Source: JBBQFI01 sp038321775 (GTDB taxonomy: Bacteria; Verrucomicrobiota; Verrucomicrobiia; Chthoniobacterales; UBA10450). Taken from it: a stretch of DNA of 64,000 nt. Of the stretch, positions 1-8,273 are shown one piece after another. A model generated the notes under the pieces. That model was not told the DNA's origin, ran no database searches, and saw only the letters and a list, made by a program, of their open reading frames with translations. Both the position numbers and the translations under genes were made by a program. The stretch lies in NCBI GenBank assembly GCA_038321775.1, contig JBBQFI010000001.1, positions 1-64,000 of the forward strand, given 5' to 3'. Numbering within the stretch: position 1 is the first letter of the stretch; every line of letters begins with the position of its first letter.

Positions 1-1
1 G

Positions 2-175
2 AAATCGCAGAGCGGTCAGCCTGTGGGAACTTCAAATTTCCGACAGGACGCGGCGGTCAATGGCTTAATCAATAGCTCTGATGTTGCGTTGGTGAAGTCG
101 AAGTCAGGGACAGGGATTACAGTGGCGAGCAACGGAGTATCGCGCGAAGCCGGCGACCGGGTGATTCGCGAATGA
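2..175 (+). CDS. C-terminal end of an exported protein with a dockerin-like module (partial)
   Basis: The frame is open from the left edge of the window and ends at the TGA at 173-175, so only the last 57 residues are present. It reads KSQSGQPVG, then a second half with NGLINSSDVALVKSKSG. That is the same NSSDV...KSxSG signature seen in the proteins at 193-438 and at 8274-11438. The pattern (D/N-rich loop, NSSDV helix start) resembles half of a type I dockerin calcium-binding repeat. In this phylum such tails are usually the C-terminus of a secreted multidomain protein. The function of the missing N-terminal part cannot be read here. Confidence 0.75.
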   Translation, partial: KSQSGQPVGTSNFRQDAAVNGLINSSDVALVKSKSGTGITVASNGVSREAGDRVIRE

Positions 176-192
176 GACGGATTTAAAAAGTT

Positions 193-438
193 TTGAAGCG
201 CATTTTGTTTACGATATTTTTCTCAGGTTTTTGGGTTCTTTCAGCCAAAACCGAAGCAGCCTCGGTTATGATCACAGGTCAAACGGCCGGTCCGACGCCC
301 GGCGATGTGGCCCAGATCAAATCAAACGTTGGACAGGCTGTATCGCCGTCAAACTTTCGGAGCGATGTGACCAGAGACGGTTCGATCAACAGTTCCGACG
401 TCGCATTCGCCAAATCTAAAAGCGGCAGCGGTATTTAG
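193..438 (+). CDS. Small secreted protein with a lone dockerin-like module
   Basis: 81 aa from a TTG start; an in-frame stop at 184-186 rules out a longer protein. Residues 1-23 look like a signal peptide (MKR, hydrophobic ILFTIFFSGFWVL, then AKTEAAS). The mature part is almost only a dockerin-like pair: GDVAQIKSNVG followed by RDGSINSSDVAFAKSKSG. It sits 17 bp after the end of a protein with the same tail, so it may be a degenerate tandem copy that kept or gained a leader. It could also be a free anchoring module. No strong ribosome binding site is visible, so a pseudogene fragment is possible. Confidence 0.55.
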   Translation: MKRILFTIFFSGFWVLSAKTEAASVMITGQTAGPTPGDVAQIKSNVGQAVSPSNFRSDVTRDGSINSSDVAFAKSKSGSGI

Positions 439-497
439 CCGGAACTTGCAGTTATGTTGCGTTGCTGGTAGAACCGCAACGGCAAAAATTTTGAAAC

Positions 498-890
498 ATG
501 AATGTGGCGATATTCGTTTTGCAGCTTCTAGTCTCAGCATTTCTCGCGATCTTATTTTTGCAATCGGGCGTCGACAAAATTGTCGATCGGCGGGGAAATC
601 TTGAATGGTTAAAGGGGCACTTTGCCAAAAGCCCTTTTGCCAGCATGGTGCCACTGATGGTGAGCGTGATCACTATCCTGGAAATTGCGGCCGGGACGTT
701 GAGCGCGATTGGATGTTTGCTTTTAATCATCAAGCACGATTCCGTCGTGGCATTTTATGGGGCCATTATTTCCGCCATCTCGATCCTGGCACTCTTCTTC
801 GGGCAACGATTGGCTAAGGATTACGCAGGCGCGGCAGTCCTCGTTCCTTATTTTCTTGTCACGTTGATTGCGATCTATTTGCTCGCTTGA
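498..890 (+). CDS. DoxX-like small membrane protein
   Basis: 130 aa with four hydrophobic segments at about residues 5-22, 46-71, 76-95 and 108-129. The early LFLQSGVDKI and a following short amphipathic loop match the DoxX/DoxD-like membrane family. Members of this family are small inner-membrane proteins, some linked to thiol or quinone redox chemistry; the substrate is not known. The cupin gene follows 40 bp downstream on the same strand and may be cotranscribed. Family assignment rests on topology and overall look rather than a catalytic motif. Confidence 0.7.
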   Translation: MNVAIFVLQLLVSAFLAILFLQSGVDKIVDRRGNLEWLKGHFAKSPFASMVPLMVSVITILEIAAGTLSAIGCLLLIIKHDSVVAFYGAIISAISILALFFGQRLAKDYAGAAVLVPYFLVTLIAIYLLA

Positions 891-930
891 CGAGCTCCGA
901 TTGCCTTTATTCTTCCAGCAGGAGATGGAC

Positions 931-1410
931 ATGCGCAAAGTTAACAGCAAAAACATGGCGGAGGAGTCTTGGTCATCTCCCAAAGGAAAGTTTCATGGAG
1001 TGGCGAGAGAACTTTCTATCGCTTTGGGGCGTGACGCGTCTTCGGCAAATGCGAAGGAAAGGCATCCGTTTGATGTGGAAATACTGCGCGTTGTTCCCGG
1101 TCACGCCCCGTATCCTTATCACTCGCATGCTGCGCAATGGGAGTTCTATCATGTGATTTCCGGAACGGGAATGGTCCGGCACAAAGATGGGATGACTCCG
1201 ATTGAGACAGGAGATGCGTTTATTTTCGCGCCCGATGAACCGCATCAGCTGACCAATAGCGGCTCCGAAGACCTGATCATTTACGTCGTAGCTGACAATC
1301 CGATTGGCGAATCATGTTATTATCCCGACAGTAAAAAGTGGCTTGTGCGTTCACCCGAACGCAGACTTATTCGGGGAGAATCTCTTGAGTACTACGATGG
1401 TGAGGAGTGA
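931..1410 (+). CDS. Cupin-domain protein
   Basis: 159 aa from ATG at 931, chosen because AGGAG lies 6 bp upstream; the frame is open further upstream but would overlap the DoxX-like gene. A single conserved cupin barrel spans about residues 45-125. Motif 1 is PYHSHAAQWEFYHVISGTG, with H, H and E as metal ligands, and motif 2 is PDEPHQLTNSG with the last His. This indicates a metal-binding small cupin, but substrate and reaction cannot be told from sequence. The C-terminal 35 residues (SCYYPDSKKW) occur in small cupins of unknown role. Confidence 0.8.
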   Translation: MRKVNSKNMAEESWSSPKGKFHGVARELSIALGRDASSANAKERHPFDVEILRVVPGHAPYPYHSHAAQWEFYHVISGTGMVRHKDGMTPIETGDAFIFAPDEPHQLTNSGSEDLIIYVVADNPIGESCYYPDSKKWLVRSPERRLIRGESLEYYDGEE

Positions 1411-1417
1411 GGGAGCG

Positions 1418-2368
1418 CTACAAGGCAACTGCTTGCGACACATCTCGTAACTCTTGTCTTGGTTTCCGCCATTTAGCGTTTAAGACGCGATGGTGATTTC
1501 CCTCGTAATGTCTGCGTATTAGTATTAGTTCGATGGTGCGACCTATTTCTCGCTCGAGCTGGAGCGCGTGCGAGTTACCTTCCAATCCTATCAACAACGC
1601 GAGTAAGCCCAGGCGGCTGCCTAGCATGTTGCTGATTGATTGCTTCAGTGCTTTTGACCAGGGATTGGGGACAAGGCTGCAACGTGTAAAAGGAGACAGG
1701 TAACAATCGTGTAACGCCGACGCCTCACCATAGCTGCGCGACAGGCGTCGCAGGTATCGCCAAGTTAAGCGCTTTGAATGGATGAAATGCGTTAAGCGTA
1801 GCTCGTCAGAGTACCAGAGTCTCCATCCGGCGAGACGCAGCACGTAACAGATTTCCGAGTCCTCGCCGGCGATTAATTTGCGGCCGGGCGTTCGTCCCGT
1901 ACTTAAAGAGACAAAGCCGCCGTTTTTCAACTCCCTCCATGCTTTGGTCCGGATACATAATCCCGCGCCCCAAAGGTAGCCCCGAGTAGAAGTGATATCT
2001 CCTGTGCGGTCTGACTGCTGCCCGACAGCATAATATTCTTTAAATTGAGTGAACCACTTCGGTGGACTGCACTCAAAGCGCGCTCTGTTGTGCCCACCGC
2101 AGGCGCCAACTTCGGGATTATTCGCGAGAATCGTAACCGCGCGCGCAAGCCAGTCTTTCTCTAGCCAAATGTCATCGTGCACGTGCGCGAGGATGCTGTA
2201 GCGAGCATTAGCGATAGCAAGGTCGGCCGCATGATTGTACCCAGGGATGGGTTCTTTAAGAACCCGCAGTGGCGCCGATGCATCGTGGGGCCATTCACGC
2301 AGTGCGACCGCGGCAGTTCCGTCGCTCGAAGCATTATCGACAACGATAACCTCCCATGGCACGGTCAT
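1418..2368 (-). CDS. Family 2 glycosyltransferase
   Basis: GT-A fold glycosyltransferase, 316 aa when read from the ATG at 2368. EVIVVDNASSDGT near the start is the nucleotide-binding strand, HVHDDIWLEKDWL carries the DxD-like metal site, and AGEDSEICYVLRLAGW is the conserved acceptor region. It probably transfers a sugar from an NDP-sugar to a surface glycan or lipid. The usual first strand (VSVIVCTYNG) is encoded upstream in the same frame, up to about 2446, but no ATG, GTG or TTG lies there. The true start is therefore unsettled; ATT at 2458 is the best-placed candidate. The gene follows and overlaps the epimerase frame, suggesting one operon. Confidence 0.85.
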   Translation of the reverse strand: MTVPWEVIVVDNASSDGTAAVALREWPHDASAPLRVLKEPIPGYNHAADLAIANARYSILAHVHDDIWLEKDWLARAVTILANNPEVGACGGHNRARFECSPPKWFTQFKEYYAVGQQSDRTGDITSTRGYLWGAGLCIRTKAWRELKNGGFVSLSTGRTPGRKLIAGEDSEICYVLRLAGWRLWYSDELRLTHFIHSKRLTWRYLRRLSRSYGEASALHDCYLSPFTRCSLVPNPWSKALKQSISNMLGSRLGLLALLIGLEGNSHALQLEREIGRTIELILIRRHYEGNHHRVLNAKWRKPRQELRDVSQAVAL

Positions 2369-2477
2369 TTTTTCTTGCCGCGCCAGATGGCGAAGAGTTT
2401 CGCCTATGCGAGCGGCTCCATTGTAGGTACAGACGATAACCGATACTCCATCGGGAATATCGTCATTTTCATCCCAA

Positions 2478-3428
2478 TCAGCCCCAGATGACGGACGCGT
2501 CGTAATAGGTGCCTCCCAAGCAGGGCTGATAGTTGAGCAACTCGCGCGCCTTTTCGGTGCCTAACAAGCATTGGTTGCCTTTGGTGTGGTTGGGAACGTG
2601 CGGCCATTTGGCGGCCAGGAAGTCCTGGATGTTCGCGATTCGTTCATCCACCACGGCGTCGGCGAGATTGAAGGCCTCGAACCTCGAATTCAGTTTCGAT
2701 TCAATCGCACCCACAAAACCTGAAACCAGGTTTTCAATCGAAGTGCTAATGTAGAAGTTGTAGGGAAAATGGGAACGAGTTCCCGGCATTTCCAATCGTA
2801 AGGCAATGCTCTCAGTCGAGCCATCGCGAGATTCTTTGGCGAGGTACTGTTCGACTCGCAGTTTAAGCCAACCGTAAAGACTTTGTCCTTCCTCGTGATT
2901 GGGACAGTAATTGTCTTCGAGAATGGGAAATTGAGCGATCTGCATCGGTTCGTTGATTTTGTAAACTTGCGCGGATGAGGCAAAAATGAATTTGGGAACG
3001 CCAGCCGCGCGCGCCGCCTCAAAAACATTGATCGAGCCTTCGTAATTTATCCGATGAAAGTCGGCGGGCGTCGCTCCTTTGACGTGTTCGTGTGGCAAGC
3101 CGGCCAGATGTATCAGGACATCACTTCCTCGGAAGCGCTCAATTAGCTGGTCTCGTTCATCGAGAATATTGTCGGAACTCGCCCGAACAATCCCGCTACG
3201 AACCAACATTCGCTCAGTCTGCCTCAACGCTTTCTTAATTCGACGCGCGAGCTTTAAGCTAACGGGAGAATTTGAAGTGGCGAGATAATAGCGGCGAACG
3301 GAATCCACCAGCACGCCGCGATACTGGTCGAACACATCGGTCTCGTAACCGCGCAGCTCCAGACCGTGCCGTAACATTTGTCCGACAAATCCGCTGCCAC
3401 CCGTTACAGTGATACGTTTTCTCTTCAC
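2478..3428 (-). CDS. NAD-dependent epimerase/dehydratase
   Basis: 316-aa extended short-chain dehydrogenase. The Rossmann motif is TGGSGFVG at residues 9-16. The catalytic triad region is seen as SSAQVYKINEP and later YGWLKLRVEQYL (YxxxK). Families of this type epimerise or dehydrate nucleotide sugars. Residues 60-100 form an unusual basic insert (RRYYLATSNSPVSLKLARRIKKALRQ) not typical of GalE. It lies directly upstream of the GT2 gene on the same strand and probably supplies its sugar donor. The exact sugar cannot be named. Confidence 0.85.
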   Translation of the reverse strand: MKRKRITVTGGSGFVGQMLRHGLELRGYETDVFDQYRGVLVDSVRRYYLATSNSPVSLKLARRIKKALRQTERMLVRSGIVRASSDNILDERDQLIERFRGSDVLIHLAGLPHEHVKGATPADFHRINYEGSINVFEAARAAGVPKFIFASSAQVYKINEPMQIAQFPILEDNYCPNHEEGQSLYGWLKLRVEQYLAKESRDGSTESIALRLEMPGTRSHFPYNFYISTSIENLVSGFVGAIESKLNSRFEAFNLADAVVDERIANIQDFLAAKWPHVPNHTKGNQCLLGTEKARELLNYQPCLGGTYYDASVIWG

Positions 3429-3514
3429 GAAAGCCGGATTGAATAAGCGGATATCATACCCATGGCACGCGATATGATTGCGTAAGCCAGTGCAATCAGT
3501 TAGCTATTCGCGCC

Positions 3515-4813
3515 ATGTCGGACACCGTCATTCGAGCTGAAAACCTAGGAAAGAGGTACCAGCTCACGTCCGCGTTTCGAAACGGTAGAAGCTACGCCTC
3601 TCCGAGTTTTCGCGAAGCCTTGACGGACGGAGCGCAATCGTTATTTCGTCGCAGAGAGCTGCTCAGTCGCAAAACTGAGGAATTATGGGCACTTCGCGAC
3701 GTGAGCTTTGAAGTCAAGCGAGGCGAAGTCATTGGAATCATCGGACGCAACGGTGCCGGTAAGAGCACTCTATTAAAGATTCTAAGTCGCATAACGGATC
3801 CGACTGTCGGCAAGGTGCACATTAAGGGCCGAGTCGCCAGTCTTCTGGAAGTCGGCACTGGATTTCACCCCGAGTTAACCGGCCGCGAGAATATTTATTT
3901 AAACGGAGCGATTCTGGGAATGACTCGCGCCGAGATTCAGAAAAAATTCGATGAAATAGTCGCGTTCGCTGAGGTAGAACAATTTCTTGAAACGCCCGTC
4001 AAACGTTACTCGAGCGGAATGTATGTCCGCCTCGCATTTGCCGTGGCCGCCAACCTTGAACCTGAGATACTTGTGGTCGATGAGGTCCTGGCCGTTGGCG
4101 ATGCCGAGTTTCAGAAGAAATGTCTGGGCAAGATGAATGAGGTATCGCAACGCGAAGGCCGGACGGTTTTACTCGTTAGTCATCAAATGAATGCGATCGA
4201 GCGACTTTGCGCGCGTGTTTTGCTGATCGACCGCGGCGAACTGAAAATGGAAAGCGCGGATGTCCGTTCAGTTATCCGCTTTTATATGTCGGGCGGAAAG
4301 GATAGCTCTGCGCGTGGAACGTGGATTAATCCGGGAAATGAATTTAACAATCCGCTGCTTCAACCCCATCGGATGTTTTTAGCAGATGGCTGCGGCGCGC
4401 CAATTCAAATGCCGGCGCCGACCGACTCCGAGATTTGGTTGTATATCGACGCAGATTTTAGGACCCTCGACCCCGCCTTCACGATTGGTTATGCCATCTA
4501 TGCGGAATCGGGCGACCTTCTTTATCGGACGTATCACGTAGATGCGCCAGAAGAGGAGTGGCCTCGCGTGCGGCTGGGCAGAGCGTTACTACGGGGAAGA
4601 ATACCGGCGGGTATCTTTAACGAAGGCACCTATCGCCTTGATCTTATTGCTGCGCTCCATTTTAGGCAGTGGATTTTTGAACCAAGAGGAGCTACCCCAT
4701 CCGTTTTGTTGCGGTTTCAAGGCGGCAGTTTAAGTAAGTCGCCCTTTCGCGTCTCGAACCGTCCTGGGTTGCTTGCACCTGTTCTGCGGTGGGAATTGTG
4801 CGAAGAGGTTTAG
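3515..4813 (+). CDS. Polysaccharide/O-antigen ABC transporter ATPase (Wzt-like)
   Basis: 432 aa. Walker A is GRNGAGKST at about residues 78-86, the signature is YSSGMYVRLAFAVA and Walker B is EILVVDEVLAVGD, followed by the H-loop LLVSHQ. Residues about 255-432 form a beta-rich C-terminal domain, as in Wzt proteins that recognise the end of the exported glycan. Such ATPases power a Wzm-type inner-membrane permease. No permease gene lies in this window, so the partner must be elsewhere. The gene is divergent from the epimerase-GT2 pair with an 86-bp gap. Confidence 0.88.
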   Translation: MSDTVIRAENLGKRYQLTSAFRNGRSYASPSFREALTDGAQSLFRRRELLSRKTEELWALRDVSFEVKRGEVIGIIGRNGAGKSTLLKILSRITDPTVGKVHIKGRVASLLEVGTGFHPELTGRENIYLNGAILGMTRAEIQKKFDEIVAFAEVEQFLETPVKRYSSGMYVRLAFAVAANLEPEILVVDEVLAVGDAEFQKKCLGKMNEVSQREGRTVLLVSHQMNAIERLCARVLLIDRGELKMESADVRSVIRFYMSGGKDSSARGTWINPGNEFNNPLLQPHRMFLADGCGAPIQMPAPTDSEIWLYIDADFRTLDPAFTIGYAIYAESGDLLYRTYHVDAPEEEWPRVRLGRALLRGRIPAGIFNEGTYRLDLIAALHFRQWIFEPRGATPSVLLRFQGGSLSKSPFRVSNRPGLLAPVLRWELCEEV

Positions 4814-4864
4814 TCGCGGCGTCATTGGCCGACGAGCCTAAATATTGAAGCGACCCTTTTTTCA

Positions 4865-5968
4865 TTACGCGCTCGTCCAGCCTGCGGCGGGATCGAGCTT
4901 CGCCCGCCATACGGTGTTTAGAACTTCGCCGGGTGCTAGATTGGCTCGGCTTACACTTCGCTGCCCAGTCACCGCGTAAAGCCAGCCATCGTGATAGACC
5001 GCGGTCGTTTTCATACAGTACGGCAGCCAACCGGCGGTCCTCCAGCGATCTGTTCGCGAGTTATACACTTGGATCAGATCGGACAAGCAATGACGTGCTT
5101 CGTTGCCTCCGACCAGAATAGCGTAATGATCGATTATGGCTGACCGTTCTGTATGAGTGCGGGGCTCGGGCATTGGGGACACCGTTTTCCAGTCCTCGGT
5201 TCCGAGTTCCTTCATGAATGAATCACCATAGACAGTTTCTAACGGAGTGTTCGAATCACACGTGTACCGAGGATCGGCCGCGAGAGGCTTGACATCTCCA
5301 TCCTGACCACCAAACACATAGAGCTTATCGTCCAAGACGGCACTCGTACGATGCGGGCCTCCTCTCGGGATGGGCACCTCCTCTCGCCATTGACTCTCGA
5401 GCGCCTTTCCTCCGATCACCGCGATGCTCCAATGATCACAAGCTGAGGTCCAACGGTCCGGCATGGCGCCTGAGATGGCATGGAGCCTTCGGTTCCACAG
5501 TTGCACTGTCGCACCGTAGCGCGCCTCCGGCAAAGATGGCAGTCTGCCCCACGACTTAGTTCGAACGTCCAAGACAAAACAATCGGAAACGGCAGGAGAA
5601 CACCGTGCCCCGAACTGCCCACCCACCAAATAAATAAAGTCTTCGCTACACGCTATACCCATGTGAGTTTGCGGCATATTGATCGGCATCGTGATCCGAT
5701 CCGTCCATCTTCTCTTGTTCAAATCGAACACATCGACCACGCTTAGAACCCGATCGATGGTTTGATAGCCTCCGATGACAAAAAGCTCTTGGCCAATCTT
5801 TCCAGCTGTGGCTTCAGCTCTCCTTTCTGGACAGCGCGCGCAAATTTTCCATATCAATTCCGGGGGCTTGCGACGCAGGCGATTGAATTCCATCTGTTCG
5901 CGCAGCTGCGCCGTGACCCGCGCTGGGAGTATTTGACGAGCGATTTTCTTGAGCACGCTTTTCTTCAT
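4865..5968 (-). CDS. Kelch-repeat beta-propeller protein
   Basis: 367 aa with at least five kelch-type blades. Each has a hydrophobic strand followed by a Gly-Gly pair and then Tyr/Trp spacing, for example ELFVIGGY, FIYLVGGQFG, KLYVFGGQDG and YAILVGGNEA. The N-terminus is short and basic (MKKSVLKKIARQILP) without a clear signal peptide. Kelch propellers bind partners or carbohydrates; no galactose oxidase Cys-Tyr cofactor site could be recognised. Position between a Wzt-like gene and a GT4 suggests a role in glycan decoration, but that is inference. Confidence 0.8.
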   Translation of the reverse strand: MKKSVLKKIARQILPARVTAQLREQMEFNRLRRKPPELIWKICARCPERRAEATAGKIGQELFVIGGYQTIDRVLSVVDVFDLNKRRWTDRITMPINMPQTHMGIACSEDFIYLVGGQFGARCSPAVSDCFVLDVRTKSWGRLPSLPEARYGATVQLWNRRLHAISGAMPDRWTSACDHWSIAVIGGKALESQWREEVPIPRGGPHRTSAVLDDKLYVFGGQDGDVKPLAADPRYTCDSNTPLETVYGDSFMKELGTEDWKTVSPMPEPRTHTERSAIIDHYAILVGGNEARHCLSDLIQVYNSRTDRWRTAGWLPYCMKTTAVYHDGWLYAVTGQRSVSRANLAPGEVLNTVWRAKLDPAAGWTSA

Positions 5969-6164
5969 CCTTTCAACGCGGTCTGATAAGATTCCACCTG
6001 CCGACCGATTCAGCTATCGCCGATTGAAGCAGCCAAAATAAAATACTAAAAAATACGCCAGATCCTTGAAGATGCTCACTGTTTCGCCGACTGGACCTTC
6101 TATCCGCTACCGATTTGTTATCTGAAGATATGGATATCTGCACTCTAGCGCCGCATCTAGTCAC

Positions 6165-7382
6165 GTGATGTTGCGCGTGGGTCTTAGGGCAATGGGAGGA
6201 TCCGATTGGATCGCCGGTGTGCAATACCTTCACAGCTTGCTCTATGGAAATAGTCTATTGCCACCGGAAGAGCGATGTTACCTGCGTGTTTATCTGGATT
6301 TTTCCCGCCATCGGCCTTCTGATTACCGGGAGGTGGGCATGTTTTCATCGGGTGTGCATGTAACCGATTTTTCTCCGGCATCTGCGCACCGTCTTTACCG
6401 CAAACTGCGCCGGGTTGTGGGAATTGCTGTGCGACAGCGCCGCCGCCCGCTGCTGCCGAGACTGGATCTGCCTCGATTGCTTCGCAAGAACCGCACCGAT
6501 GTCCTGTTCGCCGGGCACGTCATCGAGCCGGACATGGGCATTCCGCAAATATGCTGGATACCCGACTTTCAGCACATTTACCGACCGGACTTCTTTTCCC
6601 TCGAGGAGCGGCAGCACCGGGATCAGCATTTTGCCCGGATTATGGCGGAGGCGGATCGCGTGGTTGTAAGCAATCAGTGCAGCTACGCCGACGCAGTTCG
6701 GCTTTATCCGGAGACTCGACATAAGGTAGCGGTGTTGCCCTTTACCATGTATCTCGGCCTTGATTGGCGGAGAGCTGACGCCGCGGAAGTGGTGCGCAAG
6801 TACGATTTGCCAAGGAAATTTATACTCTTCCCAAGCCAACTTTGGAAGCACAAGAACCACGTCACTGTTTTTCGCGCCATCGAACTATTGCACGCAGGCG
6901 GAGTTGATGACGCCTTCCTGGTGTGCACCGGTTTTGAGCACGACTCCCGATTTCCAAATTACGCAACAGAGCTTGAGGAGTTTCTAGGCGCACACAGACT
7001 TAAGGCCACCGTCCAGATGCTGGGACTGCTTCCTCGTCACGACCAGGTGCAGCTGATGCGCGCCGCGGCGGCGATCGTCCAACCTTCGCTCTTCGAAGGA
7101 TGGAGCGCGGTGGTTGAGGAAGGCCGATCGCTCGGAAAGATGATTTTCGCATCGGACATCCCCATGCATCGCGAGCAGCAGACGGAGCGTGTGCACCTTT
7201 TCACGGCGACGTCAGCAGAGGGGCTCGCCGATTTACTTGGTAAATTTTGGCCGGACCTAAAAGCGGGTCCGGATCTGGACTTTGAAGCAATAGCTGAAGA
7301 GCAGTATCAGATTCGCATTCGCGAATTTGCGCGGCAATTTGTCAGTATTTGTCGTGATGTCGTGGAATCCGCAACCCGCTGA
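6165..7382 (+). CDS. Family 4 (GT-B) glycosyltransferase
   Basis: 405 aa from GTG at 6165, or ATG at 6168. The C-terminal GT-B domain is clear: FILFPSQLWKHKNH, MLGLLPRHDQVQLM, then PSLFEGWSAVVEEGRSLGK with the conserved EGW...E donor site. The N-terminal half has QICWIPDFQHIYRPDFFS, typical of mannosyl/rhamnosyl-transferase relatives in O-antigen clusters. It is predicted cytoplasmic or membrane-associated. The methyltransferase gene starts 2 bp after its stop, so the two are almost certainly cotranscribed. Confidence 0.88.
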   Translation: MMLRVGLRAMGGSDWIAGVQYLHSLLYGNSLLPPEERCYLRVYLDFSRHRPSDYREVGMFSSGVHVTDFSPASAHRLYRKLRRVVGIAVRQRRRPLLPRLDLPRLLRKNRTDVLFAGHVIEPDMGIPQICWIPDFQHIYRPDFFSLEERQHRDQHFARIMAEADRVVVSNQCSYADAVRLYPETRHKVAVLPFTMYLGLDWRRADAAEVVRKYDLPRKFILFPSQLWKHKNHVTVFRAIELLHAGGVDDAFLVCTGFEHDSRFPNYATELEEFLGAHRLKATVQMLGLLPRHDQVQLMRAAAAIVQPSLFEGWSAVVEEGRSLGKMIFASDIPMHREQQTERVHLFTATSAEGLADLLGKFWPDLKAGPDLDFEAIAEEQYQIRIREFARQFVSICRDVVESATR

Positions 7383-7383
7383 C

Positions 7384-8262
7384 ATGAACATGGTAACTGC
7401 TCCTTCCGGTAACCGCTTGTTATTGATCTGGCGAACAGAATTCTTATTTTATACGCCCGAACGCCGCCAGCTTGCCGCGGAGTGGAATCAGGTGCGTCTT
7501 GCCTCGGCGGTTTTTCCCGAAGAACCGAACTTGATCAACCACCGATTGGACCGACCGCTTCCGTTCGCGAGTGAGTCGTTCGATGCGATTTACAGCTTTC
7601 ATGTCGTGGAGCATCTAAACCCACGCTCCAATGAACGCTTCATCGGGGATGTTCACCGTTTGCTCAAGCCGCGGGGAGTGTACCGCGTTTCCACCCCTGA
7701 CCTTGAGTTTTTGGCGGCCGAGTACCTCAAGTGTTTGCATGAACAATTGACGTTGGCCTCGCCGGAAAATTACGCACGTTATCGGTGGGCAGTTTGTAAT
7801 CTGATCGATCAATGCGCACGCGAGGAGTCAGGCGGCGAGATGTTGGAAGTAATCCGACGGGGTGAGTATCTCTCCGAACACGTAAAGCACATGAATGGAG
7901 ATTTATTTCTTTACCTCTTTCCGGCCCAGACAAACGGACCAGAGTTACTTTCCGAGCGAAAAATCGTGAATGTTGTAGGAAACATTTCCAACTTTTGTCG
8001 TAAGGTTGCAAACGCTCTCCGCAATAGACTGCGACCGGGTCGGACCCAGAGATCCTATTTAGAGCTTACACATGAGAGGAATCTTTGGCTCTTTGACCGA
8101 GTCTCATTGCACCAACTTTTTTCAAAGTCGGGATTTCGAACTATCGATCCAACCGATCATCGCAGATCAAGCATTCCTGATTGGAGCCGTTACAACTTTG
8201 ACCAGTCAGCATTTGGCGACTACCCTTTAGAGCCATCGCTTTACATGGAAGGTATTAAGTAG
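7384..8262 (+). CDS. SAM-dependent methyltransferase-like protein
   Basis: 292 aa from the ATG at 7384, just after the upstream stop at 7382; an open frame further upstream only overlaps the glycosyltransferase. The core of a type 11 methyltransferase is visible as LPFASESFDAIYSFHVVEHL, then RLLKPRGVYRVSTPDLEFL. The usual N-terminal glycine-rich SAM loop (E/DxGxGxG) is not evident; the protein begins about where that motif should end. Similar short forms occur in polysaccharide clusters. It may modify the glycan made by the preceding glycosyltransferase. Confidence 0.75.
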   Translation: MNMVTAPSGNRLLLIWRTEFLFYTPERRQLAAEWNQVRLASAVFPEEPNLINHRLDRPLPFASESFDAIYSFHVVEHLNPRSNERFIGDVHRLLKPRGVYRVSTPDLEFLAAEYLKCLHEQLTLASPENYARYRWAVCNLIDQCAREESGGEMLEVIRRGEYLSEHVKHMNGDLFLYLFPAQTNGPELLSERKIVNVVGNISNFCRKVANALRNRLRPGRTQRSYLELTHERNLWLFDRVSLHQLFSKSGFRTIDPTDHRRSSIPDWSRYNFDQSAFGDYPLEPSLYMEGIK

Positions 8263-8273
8263 ACGACTTAGCA

